A stretch of 55,650 nt of DNA from Cyanobium sp. CH-040. Lineage in GTDB: Bacteria; Cyanobacteriota; Cyanobacteriia; PCC-6307; Cyanobiaceae. The stretch lies in assembly GCF_024346135.1 (NCBI RefSeq), contig NZ_JAGQCJ010000017.1, positions 1 to 55,650 of the forward strand. The letters are read 5' to 3'. Position 1 is the stretch's first letter. Each line of letters opens with the position of its first letter. The notes under the pieces were generated by a model. It ran no database searches and had not been told where the DNA came from. It saw nothing but the letters and a program-made list of their open reading frames with translations. The position numbers and the translations under genes are program-made. Shown here one piece after another: positions 35,001 to 43,010 of this stretch.

Positions 35001-35709
35001 CCGGATTGCTTTCATCGATACCGTGAATTTCCAGAAGGAGGCCGATGATAGCGGAAATCAGGGCTGTATCGCTCCCCGGCGTTTCCTCGGTTATGGCTAG
35101 AGCTCGCTCTAGAAGTGGCTGAGCTTTACTGGGAAGATTTTGGTGAATGTATATTGACGCCAGGAGCGTTTGGCTTTGGGCAACTTGAAGGTGATTGGGA
35201 CCTAATTTTTTAATACGAATCGAAAGGGCCTGTTCTAAATGGATTTCGGCTTGGCTGAAAAGACCCTGTCTGCTATAGAGCATGCCTAGATTGTCGATGC
35301 TGGTGACGGTATCAGGATGATCGGGGCCCAGTGCCTTCTCTCTGATCGCCAGGGCCCGCTTGTAGAGTGGTTCAGCCTGGCTGTAAAGAGCTCGCATGGT
35401 GTAAGTAAAAGCCAACCTGCTGGCGATTGAGGCTATGAGCGCATTTCCAGAGTCCAACTCTTGTTCGGCATCGATTAACAGCCTCTCCCATATCACTCCA
35501 GCCGCCTCATAATTACCTCCTGCCTCCAGCCCGTCGGCTTCCTTGACGAGTTCAATGATCTGATCTTCTGCGCTCAGCGCTTCTGCTTTCACCTGGCCCT
35601 CTTGTGCTGGGTTGAACAGTCGACTGCTCTGAGCTCTTGTAGCCAATGGCTCCATGCACTGCAGAAAGCCGTAGATCACCAGGGCGGCAAGCCGCGCAGC
35701 CTGTCGCAT
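32029..35709 (-). CDS. TPR-CHAT protein (caspase-like peptidase with tetratricopeptide repeats)
   Basis: About 1226 residues. Signal peptide MRQAARLAALVIYGFLQC, ending TRA; ATG 35709 fits this better than 35733. About 15 TPR units of the Kinesin-light-chain/TPR_12 type (AIREKALGPDHPDTVTSIDN; YADALSIRARLLGAAHPE) fill residues about 80-720. The C-terminal CHAT domain keeps the dyad: His1045 in IASHGFF and Cys1123 in LSACSTG. CHAT proteases relate to separase, HetF and the TPR-CHAT protein Csx29 of type III-E CRISPR. Base composition changes inside the gene: the CHAT end is GC-rich and the TPR part AT-richer from about 33150 on. It diverges from the CHAT/CHASE2 operon. Confidence 0.9.
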   Translation of the reverse strand: MRQAARLAALVIYGFLQCMEPLATRAQSSRLFNPAQEGQVKAEALSAEDQIIELVKEADGLEAGGNYEAAGVIWERLLIDAEQELDSGNALIASIASRLAFTYTMRALYSQAEPLYKRALAIREKALGPDHPDTVTSIDNLGMLYSRQGLFSQAEIHLEQALSIRIKKLGPNHLQVAQSQTLLASIYIHQNLPSKAQPLLERALAITEETPGSDTALISAIIGLLLEIHGIDESNPALVAFLSHALEISEKNIGADSPETLNLRFILATQYKEQGRDQEAESLLLQNLSLSREKYGDNHSLTGDQFHALGTYYLRRNDEAAAELLSKALAIRARNFGVNHSMTARAMAMLALAEQNLGNLQEAIQLLGKSIPVLQDGSAEDVEFSDRLFEMQADYLLRAGDYQESIKAYKEMLSLRASPEIDLKDSLGMMANLAKSLTGRGLLAEAELIYSDMLQKAESVNAENKNYIEALVNVGFIRTQISLHREAESAFSKAVVVADKLYSQNSRYANEIRLLRDYSRMLIAYRESYLERKDDLGETAWRVQSAFIRTAEELGKHYTKEGKLDSLDNAGLLFMLGEASLLASKPEKAKEYYADALSIRARLLGAAHPEVAILHESIGVIDLMLGQPNQALTALRDAERIRSASVDVHSRRNINSLYLLAVASHAVGDHAARALYLRRLLTANLLNISRESAQLSLGQRERSWRNEFESAFSLAISDGAPEDLTLAIDYRISSHALGLEVHRLQSLLASASQEAKDISHDISSIYSRLANVAVKADERIRLRRIAEDKEKLLYQILPELRIPIVSAVEAAAALPKNGLLVEFQAYRPWVGGSNPWKLLGSKRYQALILRPNGTVDVVQLGEAEPIEKAIAAAFTASAGNELDATARLAEVSDLVLKPLAPHLAGSRQLFLSPDGELHRVPFAALPSPSQPGEVLARSVQLRLLTTGRDLVRFQKPPQAGKAPLVIANPNYDRGRSSPSTLIATAHPKQRWAELDNAKWAPLPATAREGEQIASLLGTQPISGDAATVSLLQRSAGPKVLHIASHGFFVADQEIQPDDPRSALIAGGGQVARFQGEDPLLRSGIVLAGANNPSLDPNDDGLLTALEATALQLDGTELVVLSACSTGAGDIQSGEGLYGLQRALTVAGARTTLLSLWKVDDRATASFMEAFYKRLKAGVGRADALADTQADFRSGVISSRKQGEDWSEHYYWAAWQLVGDWRPVQGL

Positions 35710-35870
35710 GCGATCTGGTCCCTTGCGCCCCATACCCGCTGACCCTGGCCGCTCGCCTATTCATTCAGGCTATGGACGCCTGCAGCAACGGGTTTTCCTG
35801 TAACGCAACAGAAACCGACCCGCACCAAGGCCCGCCAAGGTTGGCATCGTGTGGACACCCGCAGACGGGA
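35710..35870. other. Divergent intergenic region of the CHAT locus
   Basis: This stretch must hold promoters for both the TPR-CHAT gene (minus) and the sigma-like operon (plus). I see no copy of the two-box motif and no clear -35/-10 pair. An in-frame ATG at 35772 could move the sigma-like start into it. Confidence 0.4.
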
Positions 35871-37160
35871 GTGACCAGCAGCAGCTACCGGGAGCTGAGG
35901 GCCCTGATCTCGGCCCGAGGCTCTAGTCAGGGCATCACTATCGGCAGCCTGCACCCCCCCCAGGCCGCCGCTGCCGCCGAGGACTATGGGGTCGATGCCC
36001 CCAGCGCAGCGGGCGACCGGCTGCTGCTGGCCGCCTGCGATGCCCCCGAGGACCGCGAGGGCGCCTTCCTCTGCCTGCGCTGCCATGTCAGCCACCCCCT
36101 CGAGCAGAAGATCTGCGGTCTGTATGGCCAGTTCGGCGACTACTACGGGCTGGATGAGATCGAGCTGGCCAGCTTCGCCCTCGATGACGACGGCCGCCCG
36201 CTCGATCCCGCCCGCCTGCGCGGCCAGCCCACCGCTGCGATCACCCCCTTCACCGCGCAGGTGATCTGCAGCTACGACCCCTCGCGCGGTGCCGGCCTGC
36301 CGCACTGGGCGCGCACCAGGCTCCAGGCCCATAACGACCTCAAGGTCTACCTCAAGGAGCACGGCCTGCTGCTCATCTCCGACTGGGCGCTGCTGGCCGA
36401 CACCAGCTCCCGCCGCATCCGCGGCGCCTGGGAGGTCTTCGGGGGAGGGTCGCTGACGGCCGATCGCGCCGTCCGCCTCCACGGCGCCTACCTGGCGGCC
36501 TACCCGGCGGCCAAGGCCGAGCACCGCCGCCGCAGCCGCCGCAGTTCCGGCTGGCAGCCCGATGCCGCCTTTCTGCACGCCATCGCCCCCGAGCAGCCAG
36601 CGGCCACCACCAGCGAGCAGCTGGAGGCCATGGCCCGCACCGTCCGCCTTGTGCTCACCCAGCAGTGGCAGCGCAGCCGCCAGGCCGATGGCGAGCAGGC
36701 CGATGCACTGGAGGTGCCCGATCCCCGCACCCTCCAGGACCTGAGCGAACAGCCCGAGCACTCCCCAGCCGACCAGCTGACCCTCATCCACGCCGCCCTG
36801 GAGCGCGCCCTCGAGGCGGTGATGCCCGCCGTGCTGGCCCCCGCCGCCAGCGACCCCCAGCTCCACTGCCTCTGGCAGGGCTATGGCGAGGGCCTCACCA
36901 ACACCCCCCTGGCCGAGCGCTGCGGCTGTTCCCGCGGCACCGTGAGCAAGAAGCTCCGCCCCGAGCAGCACGCCTCCACCATCGCCCGCCAGGCCGCCGG
37001 CGAACTGCTGCGCCAGCCGGCGTTCTCGGCCCTGGGCGGCTCAGTGGAGGATCTCGAGCGCATGGTGGAGGCGCTGCGGAATCACCTGCTCATTCCGGAA
37101 CGAGAAGGAGACATCGCCCCCCTGCGCCGCTGGGTGCACCAGCATCTGCCCGTGTCATGA
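35871..37160 (+). CDS. Sigma-like regulator at the head of the CHAT/CHASE2 operon
   Basis: About 429 residues. LRCHVSHPLEQKICGLYGQF and LKEHGLLLISDWALLADT match, from memory, the cyanobacterial proteins annotated as sigma-70-family factors that precede DUF1822 genes. A C-terminal helix-turn-helix resembling sigma region 4 reads PLAERCGCSRGTVSKKL. It probably directs transcription of linked genes; the DNA target is unknown. The start is uncertain between GTG 35871 and ATG 35772. Its stop overlaps the DUF1822 ATG (ATGA). Its 3' coding end contains one copy of the two-box motif. Confidence 0.65.
   Translation: MTSSSYRELRALISARGSSQGITIGSLHPPQAAAAAEDYGVDAPSAAGDRLLLAACDAPEDREGAFLCLRCHVSHPLEQKICGLYGQFGDYYGLDEIELASFALDDDGRPLDPARLRGQPTAAITPFTAQVICSYDPSRGAGLPHWARTRLQAHNDLKVYLKEHGLLLISDWALLADTSSRRIRGAWEVFGGGSLTADRAVRLHGAYLAAYPAAKAEHRRRSRRSSGWQPDAAFLHAIAPEQPAATTSEQLEAMARTVRLVLTQQWQRSRQADGEQADALEVPDPRTLQDLSEQPEHSPADQLTLIHAALERALEAVMPAVLAPAASDPQLHCLWQGYGEGLTNTPLAERCGCSRGTVSKKLRPEQHASTIARQAAGELLRQPAFSALGGSVEDLERMVEALRNHLLIPEREGDIAPLRRWVHQHLPVS
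37080..37103 (+). promoter_or_regulatory. Two-box motif, copy 6 (12-nt spacer, intragenic)
   Basis: AATCA, 12 nt, GGAACGA, then GAAGGAGAC, within the last 27 codons of the sigma-like gene and 53 bp before the DUF1822 ATG. The only copy with a spacer other than 13 nt. It could be an internal promoter of the operon or chance similarity within coding sequence. Confidence 0.5.
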
Positions 37161-38230
37161 CCACCTCCCCCGCCAGCCCCGTGCCTATCGAGCCGCTCGA
37201 GGCCTTTCCCCTTCCGCCCGGCGCCATCGTGCTGCCACCCCCGCTCTGGCAGCAGGTGCAGGAGGACGGTGAAAGGGAGCTGCGGCGGCTGGCGCTGGCG
37301 GCGCTGCGGCAGGCCATGGACGAGCGCGAGCTCCACCTGCCCCTCGGCCCTGAAACCGACCCCACCGATCCGTCGCGCCTGCTGGCGCTCAACCGCTTCG
37401 CCGTGCAGCTGGCCGTCACCGGCATGCTCAGCGACGAGGTGGCCGTGCCGGCAGCGCCCTGGCGTGACGCCGCCACGGCTCCCCAGCTGCTGCTGGTGGC
37501 CGCCATCGATCCGGAGAACGGCGTCGTAGGTGTCCCCGGCGTGCTCACCGCCAGCGAAGTGATCGCCGCAGTGGGGGATGGCGATCAACGGGCGGAGCGG
37601 CTGGTGCTGCCCATCTCCGCGTTCAAGGGTGGCATCGAGCGGCTGTTCACCCTCACCGCTCTGCTGGATCCCGCTGCCCTGCCCCGCCAGGCCCTGCGCC
37701 AGCAGCCCGCCCGCCCTGCCGTGCGCGTGCGTGACTGGCTGGAGGGCCTGCTGCCACCCGCGCTGGGGGATCTGGGCGCCGAACTGGTGCCCGTCACCGC
37801 CGGTGCCTTCCGCCAGGGCGGTGCCACTGCCGATTCCCTCGCCCCCGGCGCCCTGGCCGTGCTCTCAATTCCCCTCGGCCTCACCACCGCCGGCACTTTG
37901 GTGACGGGAGACGCCGCCCAGGCCTGCCTGGAACGGTTCCGTCTGCTGCTGATCCCCACCGCCCAGCCCCCATCGGCCGCCACTGCCCCCGCCACCGACG
38001 CTGCCGAGCGGCTCACGCTGCAGCTGGTGGGTGAGCTGGAGGGGGATCTGCTGCCCGATGGCCTGCTGCTCAGCGCCAGCCAGGGCAGCAGGCGCTCCAG
38101 CGTCAGCTCCGCCAATTCCACCCAGCTCGAGCTGGAACTGCCCGCGGCCCCGGATCTGATCGAGGTCACCCTCACGCCACCGGACGGCACGCCCCTGGTG
38201 CTGCCGCCCCTGCAGTTGCCGGCCGGGTGA
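37157..38230 (+). CDS. DUF1822 family protein
   Basis: About 357 residues, soluble. ALNRFAVQLAVTGMLSDE and VRVRDWLEGLLPPALGDL (for the usual VNLSQWLQG-type segment) mark the DUF1822 family, known almost only from cyanobacteria and nearly always between a sigma-like gene and a CHASE2/CHAT gene. The C-terminal 150 residues are beta-rich (LELELPAAPDLIEVTLTPPDG). The function is unknown. It overlaps the preceding stop and ends 1 bp before the CHAT gene. Confidence 0.75.
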   Translation: MTTSPASPVPIEPLEAFPLPPGAIVLPPPLWQQVQEDGERELRRLALAALRQAMDERELHLPLGPETDPTDPSRLLALNRFAVQLAVTGMLSDEVAVPAAPWRDAATAPQLLLVAAIDPENGVVGVPGVLTASEVIAAVGDGDQRAERLVLPISAFKGGIERLFTLTALLDPAALPRQALRQQPARPAVRVRDWLEGLLPPALGDLGAELVPVTAGAFRQGGATADSLAPGALAVLSIPLGLTTAGTLVTGDAAQACLERFRLLLIPTAQPPSAATAPATDAAERLTLQLVGELEGDLLPDGLLLSASQGSRRSSVSSANSTQLELELPAAPDLIEVTLTPPDGTPLVLPPLQLPAG

Positions 38231-38231
38231 G

Positions 38232-40370
38232 ATGGCCAGCATCGACCTGACCCTTCAGCCCGCCCTGGCCCCCGATCAGCTGACGGCCTTTCTGGTCAGC
38301 CCCGCTGGCAACGAGGTCTTCACCGTGACGGTCCCGCCGGATCTGGCCCACCGGCACCAGCTCTGGCTGCGGCGGTTCATGGCCCATCACGATCCGGCTC
38401 TGCCGGCGCTGCCGGCAGCGGTGCTGCAGGACTACGGCAACAAGCTGGGGGCCGCCATGAACGCCTGGCTGCAGCAGAGCGACTGGGAGCCATTGCGCCG
38501 CGTGCTGGCCCGCCTGCCGGCCCTGCCGCTGCGCCTGCGCTGCCAGGGCACACCAGAGCTGATCGAGCGTCTGCCCTGGGAGGTGCTGGAGCTGGAGCTG
38601 GAGCGGCCGATCTGGCGTCTCGGCGACCCCGGCCACTTCCCCAGCGCTGCACACGCCCGGTGTGGTGTGCGCTCTCCCCGCCTGCTGCTGCTGGTGGGCC
38701 GTGAGGAGGGGCTCGACCTGGAAGCCGACATCGCCGAGCTGCAGCGTCTCGATCGCCAGGGCCGCATCGCCCTGCACACCCTGCGCGGGCCGGACTCCTG
38801 CCTCAGCCGCCTGCGCGCCGCACTCGGCGACAAGCGCGGCTGGGATGTGCTGGTGTTCCTGGGCCATTCCGCCGGTGATCCCCAGGGCGGCGGCCGCCTG
38901 CAGCTCGGCGATGGCCACTGGCTCGGCGGCAACGCCCTCGCCCAGGAGTTCCAGCAGGCCAAGGGCCACGGCCTCTCGCTGGTGCTGCTCAACAGCTGCT
39001 CGGGGATGGACCTGGCCCACTGCTGCACCGCCGCCGGCATCCCCTGGGCCCTCTGCTTCCGCGAGGCCGTTCCCACCACCGCCGCCTCCCTGGCGTTTTC
39101 GCAACTGCTGGGGGCGATGGAGCACGGCCGCAGCTTCCCCGCCGCCCTGCAGCACACCCGCCAGGCTCTGCAGGAGAGCGGTCCGGCCGGCTGTCACCTG
39201 CTGCTCAGCGGCATGTGCGCCGGAGGCGCCCCTGAGCTGCATCTGCCCCTCAGTGCCCGCCGCCGCTTCCGCCTGCGGCTCGCCAGCAGCACGCGCCGCC
39301 AGGCCATCGCCGCTCTGGCGCTGCTGGCAGCGGCTGCCACCGCTGAGCTGCTGCCGGCCAATCCCCTCAGCACCTATCTGCTCGATCGCCGCCTCTATGT
39401 GCAGCGCCTCTGGCGAGAGGCCACCGGCCAGCCCGGCCCCCTCAGCCCCTCCCTGCCGGTGCTGCTGCTGGATGAGCGCCGCGCCTACAAGGAGCTGCAG
39501 GTGGAGGCCACACCGGGGCGGGTGGCTCGCGCCGCCCTGGCGGAGGTGCTGCGGCGCACACCGCCTGGGGCCGTGCCGGTGGTGGGGCTGGATGTGGTGC
39601 TCGACGAGCCCGCTCCCCACACTGCCGAGCTGGCCGCCGTGATCCGCCGCCAGCGCCGGCAGCAGGTGCTGGCCGGCTGGCTGGGAGCCGGCGCCGGGGC
39701 CAGAGCGGCCGGCGTGCGCTCCCAGCCCCTGGAGGAACTGCGGCAGGCAGGGTTGCACGCCCGCGATCTGGGCGTCGGCACCACCGCCGGCCAGGCCGAT
39801 CGCCAGCCGATGCCCCTGCAGCTGCTCTGGGAGGTGAACAGCCGCAACTTCGCCTCGGCTCTCAGCGCTGCTCCCCAGGTGCGCATGCCCCCCGAGGCGG
39901 TGATCGACTGGTCGATCGACTGGACACCGCTGGTTCGGCCCATCGGCGTGGCCGAGCTGAGCGAGCTGCGGGCCCCGGCGCTGGTGGTGGGCACCGACGG
40001 CACGATCGATCGCGACCAGAGCGATCTATTCCATGCCCCCGCCGCCATCCGCCCCGCCCTGGCCGTCTGGGGCGGCCCCAGCGACGTCATCCCCGGCGCG
40101 CTGGTGCAGGCGGTGCTGGCCCAGAGCCTGGCGCTGCGCCACTGGCTCACGCCGGTCTCGCTCAGCGGCTGCACGGCCCTGGCGGCGGGCCTGGGGGTGC
40201 TCACGGCGGCCGCACTGCCAGAACGGCGGCATCGTGGGGTGGCTCTGGGCGCCGCAGCCCTGCTCACCATTCCCCTCAGCCTGCAGCTGGCCACGGCCCG
40301 TCTTGTCCTGGTGCCGATCGTGCTGCCCGTGGCTGCCCTCTCCGCCACATCCCTGCTGCGCCGCGACTGA
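38232..40370 (+). CDS. CHAT protease domain fused to CHASE2-like sensor with C-terminal membrane helices
   Basis: About 712 residues. The N-terminal 350 are a CHAT domain with His212 in VFLGHSAGD and Cys256 in LLNSCSGMD, so the protease dyad is intact. A membrane helix (AIAALALLAAAATAELL) follows, then a CHASE2-like extracytoplasmic domain (VPVVGLDVVLDEP, VVGTDGTIDRDQSD) and C-terminal helices (LAAGLGVLTAAALPE; LVLVPIVLPVAALSATSLL). This layout implies that an outside signal read by CHASE2 controls a cytoplasmic caspase-like protease. It is co-transcribed with DUF1822 and DUF928 genes. Confidence 0.85.
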   Translation: MASIDLTLQPALAPDQLTAFLVSPAGNEVFTVTVPPDLAHRHQLWLRRFMAHHDPALPALPAAVLQDYGNKLGAAMNAWLQQSDWEPLRRVLARLPALPLRLRCQGTPELIERLPWEVLELELERPIWRLGDPGHFPSAAHARCGVRSPRLLLLVGREEGLDLEADIAELQRLDRQGRIALHTLRGPDSCLSRLRAALGDKRGWDVLVFLGHSAGDPQGGGRLQLGDGHWLGGNALAQEFQQAKGHGLSLVLLNSCSGMDLAHCCTAAGIPWALCFREAVPTTAASLAFSQLLGAMEHGRSFPAALQHTRQALQESGPAGCHLLLSGMCAGGAPELHLPLSARRRFRLRLASSTRRQAIAALALLAAAATAELLPANPLSTYLLDRRLYVQRLWREATGQPGPLSPSLPVLLLDERRAYKELQVEATPGRVARAALAEVLRRTPPGAVPVVGLDVVLDEPAPHTAELAAVIRRQRRQQVLAGWLGAGAGARAAGVRSQPLEELRQAGLHARDLGVGTTAGQADRQPMPLQLLWEVNSRNFASALSAAPQVRMPPEAVIDWSIDWTPLVRPIGVAELSELRAPALVVGTDGTIDRDQSDLFHAPAAIRPALAVWGGPSDVIPGALVQAVLAQSLALRHWLTPVSLSGCTALAAGLGVLTAAALPERRHRGVALGAAALLTIPLSLQLATARLVLVPIVLPVAALSATSLLRRD

Positions 40371-40371
40371 G

Positions 40372-41067
40372 ATGCCCAGCCGTCATCCCGTCTTCCACCC
40401 CGCCTCCCTGGCCGCCAGCACCGCCCTGGCCGTGCTGGTGGCCCTCACCCTCGCCGGCAGCCCCAGCGCAGCGCTGGGCGAGGGGCAGCCGACCGTGCTG
40501 CAGCAGCTGCGCGAACTGATCGGCTACAACCCCCGCCAGGCCGTCGGCGGCAGCCGCAGCGGCAGCGCGGTCACGGTGTGTCTGATCACCCCGCGCTTTG
40601 CCGAAAGCGTCGATGGCATCCCGCAAGCGTTGGTCTCGCTGCCCAGTCCCACCCTGCTGGCGGCGGGTGCCCTGAGCGAGGTGCGGCTCGAGCAGGACGA
40701 GCGGATCCTCTGGCAGCGGCGTGGGTCGTCCAGCGAGCCCATCGAGGGGCCGATCCCCTGGCCACTGCCTCCCCTGCAACCCGGTGAAAGCGTGCTGCTG
40801 CGCCTGCGGCCCCGCGGCGCCGCCGGCGCCGACTTCGCCGACATCCGGCTGGTGGCCGCAGGCGAGGCCGAACAGCAACGCGCCCTCGCCCTGCTCGCCG
40901 ATCCCCCCTCCCGCCTGGCGGTGATCGAGCGCGAGGCCCGCGCCGGCCGTGCCGCGCTGGCGTCCGAGCTGCTCTTCTCGCCGGTGGAGCAGCCCTCTGA
41001 GGCCCTCACCGAGCTCCAGCAGCTGCTGATCGCCGGCGCCTGCGGAATCACCCCAGCGGCGCCCTAA
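40372..41067 (+). CDS. DUF928 family secreted protein
   Basis: About 231 residues. The signal peptide has AASTALAVLVALTLAG, ending ALG. The mature start GGSRSGSAVTVCLITP corresponds to the DUF928 GGGTRG...C region, and a mid-protein hydrophobic-polar beta pattern follows. DUF928 genes accompany CHASE2/CHAT operons in many cyanobacteria. It starts 1 bp after the CHAT stop. Its last codons contain a copy of the two-box motif that belongs to darT. Confidence 0.65.
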   Translation: MPSRHPVFHPASLAASTALAVLVALTLAGSPSAALGEGQPTVLQQLRELIGYNPRQAVGGSRSGSAVTVCLITPRFAESVDGIPQALVSLPSPTLLAAGALSEVRLEQDERILWQRRGSSSEPIEGPIPWPLPPLQPGESVLLRLRPRGAAGADFADIRLVAAGEAEQQRALALLADPPSRLAVIEREARAGRAALASELLFSPVEQPSEALTELQQLLIAGACGITPAAP

Positions 41068-41070
41068 CGA
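41046..41070 (+). promoter_or_regulatory. Two-box motif, copy 7 (before darT)
   Basis: AATCA, 13 nt, CTAACGA (two changes), then GAGGAGGGC. The TAA of the second box is the stop codon of the DUF928 gene. The box ends 29 bp before the darT ATG. Confidence 0.65.
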
Positions 41071-41099
41071 GAGGAGGGCAGAGTTTCAGGACTCTGTCC

Positions 41100-41720
41100 A
41101 TGATCGACAGCCTCTTTCACATCACCCATCTTGACAACGTGCCCGGCATCCTCAGTGAGGGACTGCTGTGCCGCAACCGCATCGAGGAAATCAACCTCCC
41201 CTACCTCGACCTCTCCGACGCCGCCTGCCAGGCACGCCGCAGTTGCCGCTATTTCGACGGCCACAGCATCGACCTCCATGACTACGTGCCGCTGTTCATC
41301 GAGCCCCGCAACGCCATGCTCTACCGCCTCCAGAAGACCCTGACGGAAGCAGGCACAGCTGACCAGCTGGCGATTCTCGAGGTGAGCCCCGACCCGATCC
41401 GCTGGCGCGCCAGTCTGCTCGCCGATGGCATCGCCTCCAGTCCGTCCACCTCCCTGTTCCATGCCAGGGATCCCGAGGCCTGGGATGCTCTCGACTGGGA
41501 CGCCATCGACTGCCGCAGCTGGATGGATCAGCCCGACCCCCAGGCTGCCAAACGCCACAAGATGGCGGAGGTGATGGTGGACGACCTGCTGGCGCGCCAC
41601 CACATCCGCAAGGTCTGGCTCAGGACGCCCTCCGCCGCCACGTCGCTTCGCGCCAAGCTGGGGGAGGACAAGCTCCCCGAGATGGTGGTGGATCAGGACC
41701 GCAGCCTGTTCTTCTCATGA
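41100..41720 (+). CDS. darT: DarT: DNA ADP-ribosyltransferase toxin
   Basis: About 206 residues. The opening LFHITHLDNVPGILSEGLL is the DarT NAD-binding start, DYVPLFIEPRNAMLYRL the next conserved block, and HKMAEVMVDDLL holds the catalytic Glu. DarT links ADP-ribose to thymidine or guanosine in single-stranded DNA; several homologues defend against phage. The antitoxin gene overlaps its stop by 4 bp. The two-box motif lies 29 bp upstream, tying the module to the surrounding locus. Confidence 0.92.
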   Translation: MIDSLFHITHLDNVPGILSEGLLCRNRIEEINLPYLDLSDAACQARRSCRYFDGHSIDLHDYVPLFIEPRNAMLYRLQKTLTEAGTADQLAILEVSPDPIRWRASLLADGIASSPSTSLFHARDPEAWDALDWDAIDCRSWMDQPDPQAAKRHKMAEVMVDDLLARHHIRKVWLRTPSAATSLRAKLGEDKLPEMVVDQDRSLFFS

Positions 41721-42421
41721 TCCGCGACACCGCCGCCTCGGTGTTCAACACCGCCGCCGAGGTCGTCACCAACACCGTCAACTGCCAGGGGGTGATGGGC
41801 GCCGGCTTGGCCCTGGAGTTCGCCCTGCGCCACCCCGATCTCGATGCCGACTACCGGCAGCGCTGTGGGGCCGGCACGGTGCAGATCGGTCGGCCCTATC
41901 TCCATCCCGTGGCCTCTGCCGGCTACCGGGCCGTGCTCAACTTCCCCACCAAACAGCACTGGCGCTTCCCCTCACGACTCGCCTGGATCGATCAGGGCCT
42001 GGCCTACATCGCCGCCCACTACCGTCAGGCCACACCACCGATCACCTCCCTGGCCCTGCCGCGGCTCGGCTGCGACAAAGGCGGGCTGGACTGGCTGCAG
42101 GTGCGCCCCCTGATTGAGCGCCACCTGGCCGATCTCCCGGACCTCACCGTCTATCTGTGCAGCGATACCGCCCCGGCAGACGGCATGGAGGCGGCCATGC
42201 TCACGGCCTACAGCCGCGATCAACAGAGCGGTGAGCTGCCGGCTTTCCTCAAGGGCAGAGCCCGCAGTGCCCTGCTGGATGCCCCGCTGCCTGAGCGGTT
42301 CCGCCATCTCGCTGCCACAGAGGGAGTGGGCAAGCAGAGCTATGCCCGCCTGTTTCAGCACTACTACCGCCTGGGCGGCGCCGCCCAGCTCAACCTGCTC
42401 TCCACTGCCGGCGAACGCTGA
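41717..42421 (+). CDS. darG: DarG: macrodomain antitoxin
   Basis: About 234 residues. The macrodomain core reads VTNTVNCQGVMGAGLALEFA, NFPTKQHWRFPSR (with the Lys that acts in de-ADP-ribosylation) and LALPRLGCDKGGLDW. The C-terminal 80 residues form the toxin-binding part (MLTAYSRDQQSGELPAFL). It is shorter than two-domain DarG proteins of some bacteria. It removes ADP-ribose from DNA and binds DarT. Confidence 0.92.
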   Translation: MIRDTAASVFNTAAEVVTNTVNCQGVMGAGLALEFALRHPDLDADYRQRCGAGTVQIGRPYLHPVASAGYRAVLNFPTKQHWRFPSRLAWIDQGLAYIAAHYRQATPPITSLALPRLGCDKGGLDWLQVRPLIERHLADLPDLTVYLCSDTAPADGMEAAMLTAYSRDQQSGELPAFLKGRARSALLDAPLPERFRHLAATEGVGKQSYARLFQHYYRLGGAAQLNLLSTAGER

Positions 42422-42459
42422 GGCCAGGTTTCCTTCATCGGCTCAGCGTTGCGCTTCTG

Positions 42460-42484
42460 AATCACGCCCCTCAGCCCGGAACGA
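42460..42484 (+). promoter_or_regulatory. Two-box motif, copy 8
   Basis: AATCA, 13 nt, GGAACGA, then GGGGAGGG. It ends 30 bp before the ATG at 42515, in the same position relative to the gene as copies 1, 7 and 9. Confidence 0.8.
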
Positions 42485-42514
42485 GGGGAGGGTGTTCCGC
42501 AGTGGACCCCACCC

Positions 42515-42874
42515 ATGAACCAGCTCACCCTCGATCGTCTTGCCGGTGACGATCCTCACCTCCAGCAGACACCGGAGTTCGTGCTGATCGGCGCCAGGAA
42601 CGATCCCAGCCACGCCGAGCGGCGCTGCCAGCAGCGCGGCATCTCCCTCACCAAGATCCGCATCGCCCTCGCCTACGGCCGCCATGACCACCACCACGGC
42701 TGGGAGCGCTGGACCCTCGTCTCCCGCCGGCTGCGCCGCACCCCCTACGAGCGCTTCGAGCACGACCTCAACGGCCTGCAACTCGTCGGTCGCCGCCTCA
42801 GCAACAGCTCCGACGGCGGTGCGCTGGTGCAGCTGAAGACCTGCAAGTGGAGCTATCGCCTTCGGCGTCATTGA
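42515..42874 (+). CDS. DUF4258-like small protein
   Basis: About 119 residues. SHAERRCQQRGISLTKIRIALAYGR is the DUF4258 start (His, then an RxxQRGI helix), followed by a beta-rich half (GWERWTLVSRRL; GGALVQLKTCKWSYRL). DUF4258 proteins are RelE-like in fold and often occur near toxin-antitoxin modules. No antitoxin is next to it. The family call is from sequence pattern only. Confidence 0.6.
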   Translation: MNQLTLDRLAGDDPHLQQTPEFVLIGARNDPSHAERRCQQRGISLTKIRIALAYGRHDHHHGWERWTLVSRRLRRTPYERFEHDLNGLQLVGRRLSNSSDGGALVQLKTCKWSYRLRRH

Positions 42875-43010
42875 TCCCGACCTGTGCCCCCTGCGACTGC
42901 ACCCTCACCTCTTCCGGCGGCCGATGGGCGCCGCCCACAACGCCCTGGTGGATGTGGAGACCTGCGCGCGCTGTTTCTTTGAACTACGGCGCTGCGGTGT
43001 GATCGCCTGA
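42843..43010 (+). pseudogene. 3'-5' exonuclease (DEDDh) C-terminal remnant
   Basis: In one frame the last codons read GAAHNALVDVETCARCFFEL and then CGVIA with a stop at 43008-43010. This is the ExoIII motif of DnaQ-type exonucleases (H...D) with the helix after it, but no upstream catalytic part exists; it begins inside the DUF4258-like gene. It therefore looks like a leftover C-terminus. Its stop codon leads straight into motif copy 9. Confidence 0.55.

Noticed and set aside
41046-41070. Integron attC-like core in GCCCTAACG
   Set aside because: Only this motif copy resembles attC, and no paired GTTRRRY core or integrase gene exists in the window.
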